Below, in pieces: positions 51,136-61,850 of a stretch of DNA of 64,000 nt (position 1 is its first letter; the number at the start of each line of letters is the position of its first letter). Location of the stretch: assembly GCA_041305345.1 (NCBI GenBank), contig JBFYLP010000002.1, positions 186,001 through 250,000 of the forward strand, in the 5' to 3' direction. The notes beneath the pieces are model-generated. The model made no database searches. It was not told where the DNA came from and was given only the letters and a program-made list of their open reading frames with translations. This DNA is from JACRGC01 sp041305345. GTDB lineage: Archaea > Micrarchaeota > Micrarchaeia > Norongarragalinales > SBBD01. The translations under genes were made by a program, and so were the position numbers.

Positions 51136-54100
51136 TCACTTTATTCTCGAAAGCTTCAGCATCTCGGCCATGGCGCCCTTGGGGTCGGTCTCAATTTTTT
51201 TCTGGATTTCCTGCAGCTTCGATTCCGTCAAGTCGCCCGGGCAGTATCCGGTTACACTGCAGGATTTCATTAGGGATTCGTAGGTCTGGGTTGCAAGCGT
51301 CCTTGGGTCGGTTTCGATCGGCGTTATTGCCGTTCCGCCTCCGGGAAGCGCATTTACAGTATCCAGGTATTCCACCTTCACCCGGCTTGGCGTAATTTCT
51401 TTCGAAGTCAGCGGTTTGGTGCTTGCAATGAAAAGCGACTCGATGAGCCTTGGCGAATCGAGCCCTGCATTGAAGCCCGAAATTATCGAATAGCCCTGCT
51501 GGGTCGAGAATTGGGTGCCTTTCACCATATAAATGCAAGCGGAATTGGCTGAGGGGTCGCACAGTGCGCCAGCATCGAGCTCATTGACGCATTCATCTGC
51601 GCCATCGCCGCTCCTGACGCAAATCCGAGTCATCGAATCGCCGCCGTCCCTATTGCCGAAAACCACGATGTGGTGGGGATAGCGGTAATCAAGTGCGCCC
51701 TCAACTGGCCGGATGTCGATGTGGAACAGCAACGGAAGGAGCATCTGAACTACCGAGAGTGCCTTCTTGTGTTTTTCCAAACTTGAGAATTCGCCTCCGA
51801 GTTTCTTCTTGATCTTCGCGAGGTTCCCATCATTCAATGCCTTCTGCTTGGCAATCAGATCATTGTATTGTTCAGGGGTTATTCGCTTTTCATCCTTCAA
51901 ATCTTTGAGGGTTTTTACAAGCTTGCTTTCCTCCTTAGGCTTCTTCATATTCTCAAAAAGAATTTTTGGATTTTCGCCACCCATCTCAAGATTAATCTCC
52001 AAGTTTCGGCGCATATCGCTTAAAACATCATTCTTTATAGGAGTTAAATCGTCTATCTCCACTTTGAGTGCTTCGATCTCGTCATTTAATTTTGCCGTGC
52101 TTGGTGAGAGGATCCCCCCGTAATTTTGGTAGGTTAGTTGTTTTGTTGCCAATAAGTTCTCTTTTTTCTTTAAATCATTTATGATGGTCCGGTATTGTTT
52201 GTAAATAGCTTCCTCATTCGGATTTACTGCCCGGTAGGCAGCTAGCATATCTTCATCGGGAAGCAATTGCAGCATTTCATCGTGGCTTTGCATTGCATTC
52301 AATTGGTCCAGCGTCATTTTTTCGCCTTCCTTCAGGTTCTTATTGATTTTCGAAAGGAGCTTATTTTCATCATCAAAGCCCAGTGCTTTTGCAGCTGCGA
52401 GCCCCCCGCCCTTCGGGCTTAATTCGGTGACCAGGCTTTTCGAGGCAGCAATCGCGTCCGACCGGCCCATTCCTCCCCTGATCAGGTAATCAGTCAGGTA
52501 TGCCTGCGTGCCCCAGGTACGCCGGAATTTTGCAGCGCCGTAAACAAGGGGCGTTGGAGCGTAAACGGGCAGATCATCGTCGAAAACGACATTATAACCG
52601 AAAATGCCAGCATCAATCAATCCAACTGCCACCAAATTTTGGACGAGCTCGTTCTTGAACTTATTCAGGAGGATTTGAGCGGCCGAGCCGGAGCCGGATA
52701 TTGGCACTGCAGAAAGCAGGCTTTCGCCCACGCCCGCAACGCCTCCCGCAATGCAATCATTGCCCCAGGTACAGAAGGATGTTCCCGTAATAATTAAATT
52801 TGAGGCGCCAACGGTGCATAAAGCAGCAGTCGAAGCAAGCCCGAATGCTGCCTTGGCGCCCATTGCAATCTTCCAAGCTCCCGTGACACCGCCGATGACC
52901 GATACGGACTCGGCAACTCCTGAAGCCATTATCAGGCCAGTTGTCATGACTCCAGCAGCCTGGGTCGCAGCCATTATTCCCGCAAACCTGGTACTGCAGT
53001 AGGCCTTGTCCTCGTAAGGTTCCGCAACGGAAACCGGCTCGTTCCTGGCTTCCCCATAAAAGCTTTGGTAGTATGCATTCACTGCCTCCAGATCTTCCAC
53101 ATTCGCAGCCTCCTTGTAGGGCCCTATATTGATGAATTGCACATACTGGAGAGCACCAACCAATCCTCCGGGGGCGCCACTATCCTCACGGTCTGCTGCG
53201 CTCAGTTCTAGGCCACCTGCCGGCACCCTGCCGATGACAGGCTCGACATTAACGCGCTCTGAGAGAAGAAGCGGCGCATTAGCAACCGTTTCGGCGCACG
53301 GGTATGAGTTCGTTATTTTGAATTCGAGGCTAGCTGTCCGCAGCCATTCCTCCTTGTTTCCGGGCATCGTCTTGCAGCCATCAAACCTTCCCCTCACGAT
53401 GTAAATCCCGCAGCCATCAATGGTGTCCCCCGTTACCTTGATTTGGAAGGCCCTATCCGAAATGCGCAATTCCTCCTGGAAAACGTTGAGCCGGATCAGG
53501 TCCTCAAAATGCTTGGCATCAAGATCTGTTCGCGCATTCGCCGCTTGTATGACAATCGACTTGGTATAAACCTTCTCAACGCCAAGCCGGTCGCAGAACC
53601 TGCTGATTTCGGACATGAATTTTTCATCATTGCCCCCGCCGACGCGATTCATCACGTCCCGATAGGTTTGCGCAAATCCCTGGAATGCCGCCTCCACCTG
53701 GGAGGATGAGCAGAAATTGGTCTGGCAACCCATCACTGCTGTTGGGAGGGTTGGCTTGCTGCCAGTTGAAGCATCAGAGGCGGATGCTTCGCTTTGGGGA
53801 TCTGCAAATAATATAATTGGGCTTTTTTCTGCAGGTGCCTGGGTCATTGTTGATTTCCCATCATTTTCGGGGGAAAGCGAGGCATCGCCCGTAGCCGGCT
53901 GCGGGGCAAGCTCGCCAAGGGGCGTGCTTGCGTAAACCTGCGCCAGGGATTGCTCGAGGGGGAATACCTCAAGGGAGACAAAGCGCTTGAACTCCTTCTT
54001 GCTATCAGCCCCAATCGCGAGGATGTCAAGCTCGCCCTTGCCTGCCTTCGTTGCCTGCAGGGAAATTAATTGGCCATCTCCAGGGGCCAGAACGGGCTTG

Positions 54101-57100
54101 AAATTCTGCTTGAATTTGACGTAATTGAGGCCATCGCCCTTTATTGTGACAGAGATGGATTCGTCAAGGTTGTTGATTATTGCAAAAGCGCGTTCGTGAT
54201 TCTCAGTTGGCCCCTTGAAGAAGAGCTTCATCCGCTGCTCCTTGTCGCGTGCGTTCCGAAGCTGGTCATCATCAGCATAATTCACGAAAACGTTGCCAAG
54301 CATCTCGCGGAACTGCTGGGCTACGCTGCCCTTGCAGCCAGCGCCTCCCGAATATTTCTTGAGATTTATTTTTACGCCAATTTGCTGCGAAGTCGTCTTG
54401 CCGTTATAGGTCCCAAACAAAGTGATGAACGTATCCTTGGGGTCCGTCTGGAAATCCTTGTATTCTTCCTCTATGCAGCCATCCTGGTCTAGATATTGGG
54501 AAGGAACGCCAATTTCCAGCTTGAATGATTGCCTCTCGCAAGATTGCCTCGAGATCTCGACAGGCTTTAGGAGCATCTGGGGGGTCGTCTCCCACGCAAT
54601 TGGCTTGATTGCACTTTTCAAGGCGCCATCAAGCGGGCCGCTCACGGAATCTCCGACGTATCCCTCATCTAGGTAATTCAAGTGCCTCTCAGAGCTGAAG
54701 GGGTTGTCATCCAGCCTGAATTCCACGTTGAGAACGGAAAAACCATGGTTCTGCACACAGATGAATGCCTCCTGCGTGCCATCCGAATTCCCGTCATTGA
54801 AATCAAGCTCTATGATGTTGTCGTTTATGTCAATAGGTTTTGCCTTGTCGTATTCGAATGCGACCATCGCGCGGACCGCATCCTCGACTGCAGCGCCCTT
54901 ATCCTTCCTTGGCTTGCCGGGGCAGAGCTGCAGGGAGATTTGCTCGTTCTTGTTCACAAGTATCTGCTGGTAGCCATCCTCGAACTCGGAAGCGTCAGTT
55001 GCAGCAAGGAGGCGCGAATTCTGGGGGAACTTGATTGCCCTGATGTTTGGAAGGCCATACTCCCTGTTGCGCACCTTGATTTCAACATATTGGCAATCGC
55101 CAAGGTCTGCAATATGCTCTTTTTCGTCGTATGCATTAAGCCCCGAGGGAAGTGAAATGGAAACCTCCGATGTGAACTTGGCATCCATCCAGAACTTCCC
55201 ATCCTGCGCCTTCTTGATCCGGGGGACAAGAAGAGTGTCCGTAGGGGCCACAAAAGTCTTCGGGTCGGAATTGAAATCAACTGTGGAGGATTCGTACCTG
55301 CCAGCAAGGATGCGCGTTCCGGTGAACGTGAACTCGTCGTTGTATTCGGAATCGACCATCTTTACCTCATCCGGCTCGAGGAGCCTAAAGGAGCTCATTA
55401 TTTCCTTCGACTTCTGCTTGTAGGGCTCAAGCCTCGGGGCCTGGAAAACTGCCCCTGGGATCTGCACGGTCATCGGGAAGGAGAACCTGAATTCGAAATC
55501 AAGGCCATCGAGGGCTGGGTCGATGCCTGAAAACCTAACACCCGCCATCGATTCCTGGGGTGTTAGCACCACGTCGTTATATTCATCGTTCCTTTCAAAA
55601 AGGATTTTCCCAGAGCCGAACTCGGCCTTGTAGCCGGTTACCGTGTTCTCGACCGCATTTGGAGGAACGAGCATAGCGTTCGCAAGCGGGAAGTGGTAGA
55701 CTGTTTTCTGCGGGATCGTAATGGTGAAGCTTTCCGTTCCATAGGCGCTCTTCTCAATGATGGCCATTGGGGGCTGGTAATTAGCGGAGAAGGTGATTGG
55801 CGTTCCTGAAGGGATCGCAAGCTCCTTGGCGCCAAAAGCGCCCTCCCTTTCTTCCACTCCTTCGAGCAGCATCCGCTGGCCGTTTGCGAATTCGATTTGC
55901 CTAAGGTTGCCTTTCTTCTTTAGGGAATCCGCCGATGAGAGGTAGATCGTAATTGGCACGGGCAGCTTCTTTGTTATTCCGACGACACCGAAATCAGTTG
56001 GCCGAATGGTGATCGGCGCGCTTGGAACCACTTCCACCATCCGCGATCCGTCCGCAAGCTCGAAGCCAACGCGGGTGCTGATTGGGTTTAGCACTACTTC
56101 ATATATTTCTGTTGAAATGGATTTGGCGCCAACGCCGTCGGCATCAAGATTGAGTGTGACCCTATCGCCCTTTGGAACCTTGAATTGCACCTTGAAGGGA
56201 AGCACAACCCGCTGCATCCCATAATCTCCTTCAATCACGAAAGGCGCGGGCATCCTGAGGATGCTTCCGGCCGGGATCGTAACTCTCCTGATCTCATTCG
56301 TAAGGTCGCCGCTTCCGCCGGCAGCGGACGCATCGGAGGAGAAGGTCGCATCAGCAGGAAGGGTGATTGTTGTTCCGCTTGGTAACTGGATTGCCTTCGA
56401 GCCCGAAAAATCATCATTCCTGATGCGGATCCTCTCCTGGATCACGAATGTGGCATCGGTTGGGAAAGTGACCTCGCGCGATTGCTGCGAATTTATGAAG
56501 GGAGTTAGCTGTATGGTGATTGGCGAATTTGCGGGAAGGTTCGCGCGCCTCTCCTTTACGTTCGCACCCTTGATTAGCGGCGCGCTTGCAGGGAAGTATA
56601 CGTCAAAATCCTCGATGCTCGCAATTTTCTGGCCCCCTATCTGGGAAAACTCGGTTTCGGAATCAAAATCAAGGTAGGTGGAAAATGGGAAGGTGAGCGT
56701 GTAGGAACTGCTGGCGAATGTCTGGTAGTAGGATGAGAGTGAATTGTAATTGTGCCCCGAATATGCGATTGGCTCAACTAGCGTCGACTGCTTGACGTAA
56801 TTTGGCGAGGCCTCGATGAACACCCCTGGAGGCACGACTATTACGTTGCCACTGGCAGAAACAGCTGGGAAAACTGCTGTATTATAGCTGGAAGCATATA
56901 GGTCGGAGCTCTTCGTTACCGTTGCGCCCGAGTCAAATAGGAACCTTTCCCCCGAAGGAAGCTGGATTAGGATGCTGCCATCATTGTTGTACTTGATTTT
57001 CGTATCCTTGGGAAGGCTCGCTGTAAAGGTTATTGGAAGGCTCACCCTAAGGCCCTCTTTCAGGACGCAGTTTTCAGATGAGGAGGTCAAAACCTCGGAT

Positions 57101-60100
57101 GTGACTGACTTCTTGGAAATGACGCCGTTGGTTGAGGCGAAGAAATCGATTTTCCCGGCTTTCTTGTCGTCTTCGAACCTGCACGCATCTTGGGAAATGG
57201 AGCGCGCGGTAATCGTGAATTCGGCGGTTGCGCCGGGCTCGATTGGCTGCGAGAGGGGCTCCATATAGACGTTGGAGAGAGAGGATTGGTGGTTGATTAG
57301 TATGGTCTCGGGGCCTTCGTTTGCTATGGTAATCGTTTCAATTGCGGTTTTGGTTTCCGGGGGCTGCAGGGCGAAATCAGCAGCGTCTGATGAGATGCTC
57401 CAAAGCTTGTTCAAATCCTGCTGCCTGAAATTCGAATTGACAACAAAGGGAACGTCCTCCTCCTGGGTCGTGCTTCCTAGCTTTGCCGTGATGTGTATCT
57501 TGCCCGAGATCTTCTCCTTCAAATTCTGCGGGCTCGAGGAAATCTTTAGGATAGAATCGGAAAACCTGGCTGAGAGGGAATTTTGAAGCGATTCGCTGGA
57601 AGGAACGGATGCTGAAACAAGCTCTAATTCGAGGTCCGTATATTTCGGGGAGGGCGAAATGATCGAGTAGGAAACCTTGACCTGGTTAGCGAGGAGGTTT
57701 TGAATCGAAAACGGCTCCTGCACGGCCTCTTCCTCCGAAGTCGTAAGAGAAATCGATTTGGTATCAAGGGATATTAGGGTCGTTGCCTGGACTGGGATCG
57801 TGCCCGACTTTGGCTTGAAGCCTTCCGCGCTCACTTTGTATTTGACCGAACCAACCGACGGCGGATTGACGTTTTCTGCGACGTATGTAAGGGTCCCATC
57901 CTTTGCCTCCTGCAACTCCGCTTCCACAATGTTGCCTCCAAGCGCATCCGCGCCGCTGCCAATTGTCACGAATGCATTCTTCAGGGGAAGATCGAGCGAA
58001 TCCGTCACCGTGAACACAAGTTTATTTTCCTTCAGCGCCTTGATGGTCTTGCCCCCTCCCTTGTCTACGATGACATTGTAAGAGACTTTCAGGTCGGGCT
58101 TCTCGCCAACGATCCTTAGGAAGAGTGATTTTTCGAGGATGTTTTCAGCGTTCGAAATAAGGAGCGTCAGACCAACGTCGTTAGCGAGCCTTCTTGCCTG
58201 CAACGTGAATGAACCCTGCGCATTTTCATCGGAGGCGGTAAGCGCAAGTATCTGCATATCCTCGGTTTGCTTGAGGACCGCCTTTGAGTTGCCAGAAACG
58301 CCCTCGGTTAGGGCAATTGTCTGATCAGCTGCGGGCGCGGAGAGCTCAATTACCGTGCCCTTAGGCGCAACCAGCTTGAAGTTGAGCTTGAAGGTTTCGG
58401 ATATCTGCGATTCGTAATTGTTGTCCGTTGTGCCGCCGCGGCCCTCAAAATTCGCCTGCACGCATATGCCGTTTTCGCAAACGCCCTCGAAGGAGATCGG
58501 GAATGATTTCTGGAGGGTATTGGCTATGAATGCGCCCGTTGGCGCATTGTTGTCAATTGGATCCCGGAGGACTTCCCTATCCGTGAAGAATGCGGAGCGG
58601 TAATTGAGGTCAACCTTCCCTTCCGAGATTGCGCGCGTCCGGAACTGCACGCTAACTTCCCTGCTTCCCTCGAATGGTGCGAAATCGAAATGGACCACCT
58701 TGAACGCATCCGTTGGAAGCTCGCTTGCTAGTTGCGTCGAGGGCGAAGCCTCGGCAGTCGGGGACTCTTCCTCATCAATTGATGAAGCGGTCCGTACGTC
58801 CGCTTCCGCTTTATCGCTGCTCGAAACCACCGCATCCCCTGCCTCGAAGCCAACAATCTCCGCGTCCTCGCGTTCCAATGGGGTTGCAATGCTCCCAAGC
58901 CGAACCTGAAGCTCTGCTTTCGTGATCTTGATGCTCGGCCGCGTGATTGTGAACCTTGCAACATAAATGGTCGAAGGCGAGAGGGAATTAACCTCGTCCC
59001 CATCCAGATTGAAAACGCCACCGAAGGCGACCCTTGTCTTTGCAGCTATGTCGGATGAGATTAGCGGGAAGTTGAGTTTGTTATCGGTGTTCGGCTTAAT
59101 CTCAAATTCACTGGAAGTGAAAAGGTCGTACTTGCCAGCCGATATTGCAGCGACGTAGAACCCCTCCTGGATGTTCGCAGTGCACCGACCATTCTTCGTT
59201 ATGCAGCTTGCAACCGGAAGAAATTCGAAGTCCGAGAGGGAAAATTCGACCTTTGCGTTATCGATTACCTTTCCGGTGAAGTGGTCCTTGACTGTTACAG
59301 CAGCCCTGCCCTTGGCGGGTGTCATTGTGATCTTAAGAAAATTCAGGTTCTCCTCGTCGGAATTACCAGCAACCGTAAGCTCGATGATGTCGCTAGTGCC
59401 CTTCCTTCCGTTTGCCGATGCGACCGCATAGATGCTGGCCAATGGAAGCTCCTCAAAAGAAGCGATTCCGTCATTCCCGGAAATCTTGTCGGGAACGCCG
59501 ATTTGGTAGCCTTCCTCGTCTAATAGTGCAACCGCAGCCAGCGAAACCGCTTCCTCATTCTGATTCTCAACCTGCACCCGGAGCTTGCCCGAATTCGTGC
59601 TAGAAGCGGCCTCAAGCTGGATCGAATAGGTGTTCCCGCGGGATGCCGATTTTAGGAGTGTTGGCAGGTAACCCGATTTGAATGCGGTTACGTAGTATGA
59701 ATCCGGCCCGACATTATTGAAAAGCGCCGCGCCTTCTGCGGGGTTCTGCTCGGCAAGCTTGGTGTTCCTATCGTCGTAGAGCTTAACGATCGGGTTGATG
59801 AGCGCATTTCCGTTCTGGTCGGTCACGCTCACCCGGATGGACTTGAGCTCGGCTTCGGGAATCTTGTCCATTTCAATTTTTATCTCATTCAGATTGCCAA
59901 TTGCAACTGATTCGGAGGAAGTCTGGTACCCCTTGAGGCTTGCCACAAGCTTGAACGTTTTCCCCTTTCTGAATGTCTGCGGTTCCACGTATCCGTTTTC
60001 ACCAGTTTTAAGGGTGATTTGCTTTACGTTGGTACTCTCGTCTAGAACCTCGACAACAACATCCTTCAATGGCGCGTTGGTCGCAGCGTCCTGCACAAGA

Positions 60101-60873
60101 ACGTGCAAAGTCGCCTCGTTGCTCGTGGATTGCGGCAATAGGGTTATGATGATCGCCTGCTCCGCATCCTTAAGCCTTACGGTCTGGTTCCCGGGGCTAA
60201 AGCCGGGCGCATCTGCAGTAACAAGGTAATCGGTATTGGGCATCAGGTCGGTGAAAATCGGCGTCAGGCCATTCTGCTTTCCCTCAGTCCAATAGCTTCC
60301 ATCTTCGAGCCTCGAGAGTTTCACGCTCACGGTTTCCGCAACCTCCGGCCCCTTTACGGTCACCTGGATCCGAAGCCTTGTGTCGATGATGGGTGCCGAA
60401 AGGCTAAGGTCATAGGAGGACGTGTCCTTGAAGACGTTGAATTCCCCCGAGTCATCATCAAGGTCGAGGGCCTGCCCCTCGGAATCAATTGCAGAAACAG
60501 TGAAGAATCCCCCGATGAGGAGCCTTTCGAATTTCGCCTGTCCCTCTGAATTGGTGGTTTGCTTCTGATTTGACTGCTCCTCCGAATGAAGGGTGATGTC
60601 GGCGTTGGCAATTGGCTTTCCCGTGGAATCCCTAAGCATCAAGACAACGTCCGCATCCCGTGGCTCGAACAAGCCAATGGTGGTCTGGCCGAGGGCGAAG
60701 TAGAGGGCGCCACCAATGATTAGGAGCAGGAGGAAAACGAAAAAAGGCATTGCCGGGATCCCTTTCTCCTCGAGGGATTCGGAAATTCCGCGGAGGGGCA
60801 GGCCCTTCTCATCGGACCATTCCAATAATGCTTCCCATTTCTCCGAAAGGATCTCAGCCAACCCCATGCGCAT
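51136..60873 (-). CDS. 3245-aa membrane-anchored surface protein
   Basis: The N-terminus is cytoplasmic and charged, with one transmembrane helix at residues 43-62, so the rest lies outside the cell. Residues about 70-595 contain five to six carboxypeptidase-regulatory-like Ig units, such as VLMLRDSTGKPIANADITLH and RVSVTDQNGNALINP. The middle (about 1290-1910) has many short repeats of the type 'LPSG..I..P..A' (TTITLPADATF, VTIPAGSILRMPAPF), suggesting a beta-solenoid. Cys pairs appear from about residue 2080. Residues about 2620-2765 are Gly/Ala-rich hydrophobic segments, and a coiled coil follows (about 2880-3000). ATG 60873 or 60867 may be the start, with a TATA-like TTATTTAAATAGG about 30-45 nt upstream. 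Adhesion, host contact or cell envelope architecture are possible roles. Confidence 0.85.
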   Translation of the reverse strand: MRMGLAEILSEKWEALLEWSDEKGLPLRGISESLEEKGIPAMPFFVFLLLLIIGGALYFALGQTTIGLFEPRDADVVLMLRDSTGKPIANADITLHSEEQSNQKQTTNSEGQAKFERLLIGGFFTVSAIDSEGQALDLDDDSGEFNVFKDTSSYDLSLSAPIIDTRLRIQVTVKGPEVAETVSVKLSRLEDGSYWTEGKQNGLTPIFTDLMPNTDYLVTADAPGFSPGNQTVRLKDAEQAIIITLLPQSTSNEATLHVLVQDAATNAPLKDVVVEVLDESTNVKQITLKTGENGYVEPQTFRKGKTFKLVASLKGYQTSSESVAIGNLNEIKIEMDKIPEAELKSIRVSVTDQNGNALINPIVKLYDDRNTKLAEQNPAEGAALFNNVGPDSYYVTAFKSGYLPTLLKSASRGNTYSIQLEAASSTNSGKLRVQVENQNEEAVSLAAVALLDEEGYQIGVPDKISGNDGIASFEELPLASIYAVASANGRKGTSDIIELTVAGNSDEENLNFLKITMTPAKGRAAVTVKDHFTGKVIDNAKVEFSLSDFEFLPVASCITKNGRCTANIQEGFYVAAISAGKYDLFTSSEFEIKPNTDNKLNFPLISSDIAAKTRVAFGGVFNLDGDEVNSLSPSTIYVARFTITRPSIKITKAELQVRLGSIATPLEREDAEIVGFEAGDAVVSSSDKAEADVRTASSIDEEESPTAEASPSTQLASELPTDAFKVVHFDFAPFEGSREVSVQFRTRAISEGKVDLNYRSAFFTDREVLRDPIDNNAPTGAFIANTLQKSFPISFEGVCENGICVQANFEGRGGTTDNNYESQISETFKLNFKLVAPKGTVIELSAPAADQTIALTEGVSGNSKAVLKQTEDMQILALTASDENAQGSFTLQARRLANDVGLTLLISNAENILEKSLFLRIVGEKPDLKVSYNVIVDKGGGKTIKALKENKLVFTVTDSLDLPLKNAFVTIGSGADALGGNIVEAELQEAKDGTLTYVAENVNPPSVGSVKYKVSAEGFKPKSGTIPVQATTLISLDTKSISLTTSEEEAVQEPFSIQNLLANQVKVSYSIISPSPKYTDLELELVSASVPSSESLQNSLSARFSDSILKISSSPQNLKEKISGKIHITAKLGSTTQEEDVPFVVNSNFRQQDLNKLWSISSDAADFALQPPETKTAIETITIANEGPETILINHQSSLSNVYMEPLSQPIEPGATAEFTITARSISQDACRFEDDKKAGKIDFFASTNGVISKKSVTSEVLTSSSENCVLKEGLRVSLPITFTASLPKDTKIKYNNDGSILIQLPSGERFLFDSGATVTKSSDLYASSYNTAVFPAVSASGNVIVVPPGVFIEASPNYVKQSTLVEPIAYSGHNYNSLSSYYQTFASSSYTLTFPFSTYLDFDSETEFSQIGGQKIASIEDFDVYFPASAPLIKGANVKERRANLPANSPITIQLTPFINSQQSREVTFPTDATFVIQERIRIRNDDFSGSKAIQLPSGTTITLPADATFSSDASAAGGSGDLTNEIRRVTIPAGSILRMPAPFVIEGDYGMQRVVLPFKVQFKVPKGDRVTLNLDADGVGAKSISTEIYEVVLNPISTRVGFELADGSRMVEVVPSAPITIRPTDFGVVGITKKLPVPITIYLSSADSLKKKGNLRQIEFANGQRMLLEGVEEREGAFGAKELAIPSGTPITFSANYQPPMAIIEKSAYGTESFTITIPQKTVYHFPLANAMLVPPNAVENTVTGYKAEFGSGKILFERNDEYNDVVLTPQESMAGVRFSGIDPALDGLDFEFRFSFPMTVQIPGAVFQAPRLEPYKQKSKEIMSSFRLLEPDEVKMVDSEYNDEFTFTGTRILAGRYESSTVDFNSDPKTFVAPTDTLLVPRIKKAQDGKFWMDAKFTSEVSISLPSGLNAYDEKEHIADLGDCQYVEIKVRNREYGLPNIRAIKFPQNSRLLAATDASEFEDGYQQILVNKNEQISLQLCPGKPRKDKGAAVEDAVRAMVAFEYDKAKPIDINDNIIELDFNDGNSDGTQEAFICVQNHGFSVLNVEFRLDDNPFSSERHLNYLDEGYVGDSVSGPLDGALKSAIKPIAWETTPQMLLKPVEISRQSCERQSFKLEIGVPSQYLDQDGCIEEEYKDFQTDPKDTFITLFGTYNGKTTSQQIGVKINLKKYSGGAGCKGSVAQQFREMLGNVFVNYADDDQLRNARDKEQRMKLFFKGPTENHERAFAIINNLDESISVTIKGDGLNYVKFKQNFKPVLAPGDGQLISLQATKAGKGELDILAIGADSKKEFKRFVSLEVFPLEQSLAQVYASTPLGELAPQPATGDASLSPENDGKSTMTQAPAEKSPIILFADPQSEASASDASTGSKPTLPTAVMGCQTNFCSSSQVEAAFQGFAQTYRDVMNRVGGGNDEKFMSEISRFCDRLGVEKVYTKSIVIQAANARTDLDAKHFEDLIRLNVFQEELRISDRAFQIKVTGDTIDGCGIYIVRGRFDGCKTMPGNKEEWLRTASLEFKITNSYPCAETVANAPLLLSERVNVEPVIGRVPAGGLELSAADREDSGAPGGLVGALQYVQFINIGPYKEAANVEDLEAVNAYYQSFYGEARNEPVSVAEPYEDKAYCSTRFAGIMAATQAAGVMTTGLIMASGVAESVSVIGGVTGAWKIAMGAKAAFGLASTAALCTVGASNLIITGTSFCTWGNDCIAGGVAGVGESLLSAVPISGSGSAAQILLNKFKNELVQNLVAVGLIDAGIFGYNVVFDDDLPVYAPTPLVYGAAKFRRTWGTQAYLTDYLIRGGMGRSDAIAASKSLVTELSPKGGGLAAAKALGFDDENKLLSKINKNLKEGEKMTLDQLNAMQSHDEMLQLLPDEDMLAAYRAVNPNEEAIYKQYRTIINDLKKKENLLATKQLTYQNYGGILSPSTAKLNDEIEALKVEIDDLTPIKNDVLSDMRRNLEINLEMGGENPKILFENMKKPKEESKLVKTLKDLKDEKRITPEQYNDLIAKQKALNDGNLAKIKKKLGGEFSSLEKHKKALSVVQMLLPLLFHIDIRPVEGALDYRYPHHIVVFGNRDGGDSMTRICVRSGDGADECVNELDAGALCDPSANSACIYMVKGTQFSTQQGYSIISGFNAGLDSPRLIESLFIASTKPLTSKEITPSRVKVEYLDTVNALPGGGTAITPIETDPRTLATQTYESLMKSCSVTGYCPGDLTESKLQEIQKKIETDPKGAMAEMLKLSRIK

Positions 60874-61001
60874 CTACCTTAAAAGAGTAGGGATATGCAC
60901 CTATTTAAATAATCGCCTAGCTCGATATTTTTCTTGGAAAAAAACACATCTTTTTTCTTCAAACATTTGCCCGGTTGCGGCGGATTTTTTTTATGCCAAA
61001 C

Positions 61002-61742
61002 TCAGCTTACCGCCCTTTTCACAATCACGATGTCCTTCCTTCCCTTCGGGAAGGGCACGCGCAGCTCCCGCTCCTCGATGCTAATCCGCCTTCCGTCCTT
61101 CTCCACGACAATCACAAACCTCTGGTTCACGGGAAGGGACCTGAAGGATGCGGTGCCATCCGGCCCGGTTTTTTCCGAATATTTTATTTCGCTCAGGTCC
61201 GGAGTCAGAAGGTATACCGTCGCGTCTTTGAGCACATTTCCATCAAGCGCCTGCACTGCAATGCTCAAATCGATTTCCCTTGGCTCCAAGTAAAGGAAGG
61301 AGACGGATGTTAAGGGCAGGATTGCCCCAATTATTACGATCACGACCAAAAACAAAAGCGGCAGAGGAGGCAGCCCCTTTTCTCCTAGGAGCCTTGAAAT
61401 TTTCTGCAGCATTGGCTCCTTCCGGTAAGGATGGAAGCTTTGGCCATAGTATTTGCCGGAAGAATAGGGCATTCCCGAAAGGTCTTTTTCCTTCGGGCTA
61501 AGTGGTTGGGGTTGAGGACGTACAATGGACCGCCTTTCTTGCTGCACGGGCGCGATTTTCCTTCCTCGATGATCAGGAACAGTATCGCGTGGCGCGCTTG
61601 CTTGGATTTTTTTGCTTATTTGGGCCTTGTGGTAATGGGTTGTCGCAGTCCCGCTTGTTTTCAACTTGGGCCGACCCGCCCGTATGTCTTGAAGCAATCC
61701 CTTCAGGCGGTATTTCAGCCTCCGTACGTGCTTGGTTACCAT
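61002..61742 (-). CDS. Short paralogue of the giant surface protein N-terminus
   Basis: The product is about 246 aa from ATG 61742. A basic, proline-rich N-terminal part (about 1-115) precedes a GEKGLPPLPLLFLVVIVIIG anchor helix and one carboxypeptidase-regulatory-like unit (LSIAVQALDGNVLKDATVYL to the end). The anchor and first Ig unit align with residues 24-130 of the neighbouring 3245-aa protein (DEKGLPLRG, then GIPAMPFFVFLLLLIIGG). It lies upstream of the giant gene on the same strand and may regulate or accompany it. Confidence 0.78.
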   Translation of the reverse strand: MVTKHVRRLKYRLKGLLQDIRAGRPKLKTSGTATTHYHKAQISKKIQASAPRDTVPDHRGRKIAPVQQERRSIVRPQPQPLSPKEKDLSGMPYSSGKYYGQSFHPYRKEPMLQKISRLLGEKGLPPLPLLFLVVIVIIGAILPLTSVSFLYLEPREIDLSIAVQALDGNVLKDATVYLLTPDLSEIKYSEKTGPDGTASFRSLPVNQRFVIVVEKDGRRISIEERELRVPFPKGRKDIVIVKRAVS

Positions 61743-61850
61743 ACGCAAAAAGGAATACACCGCCGGAATAAAAGAGTGCGCTTAGAGGCCTCCCTCGTCC
61801 GCAGCCAAGGACATAGGAATTATTATTCTTCCGCTGCCAAGAGAGTCCAT

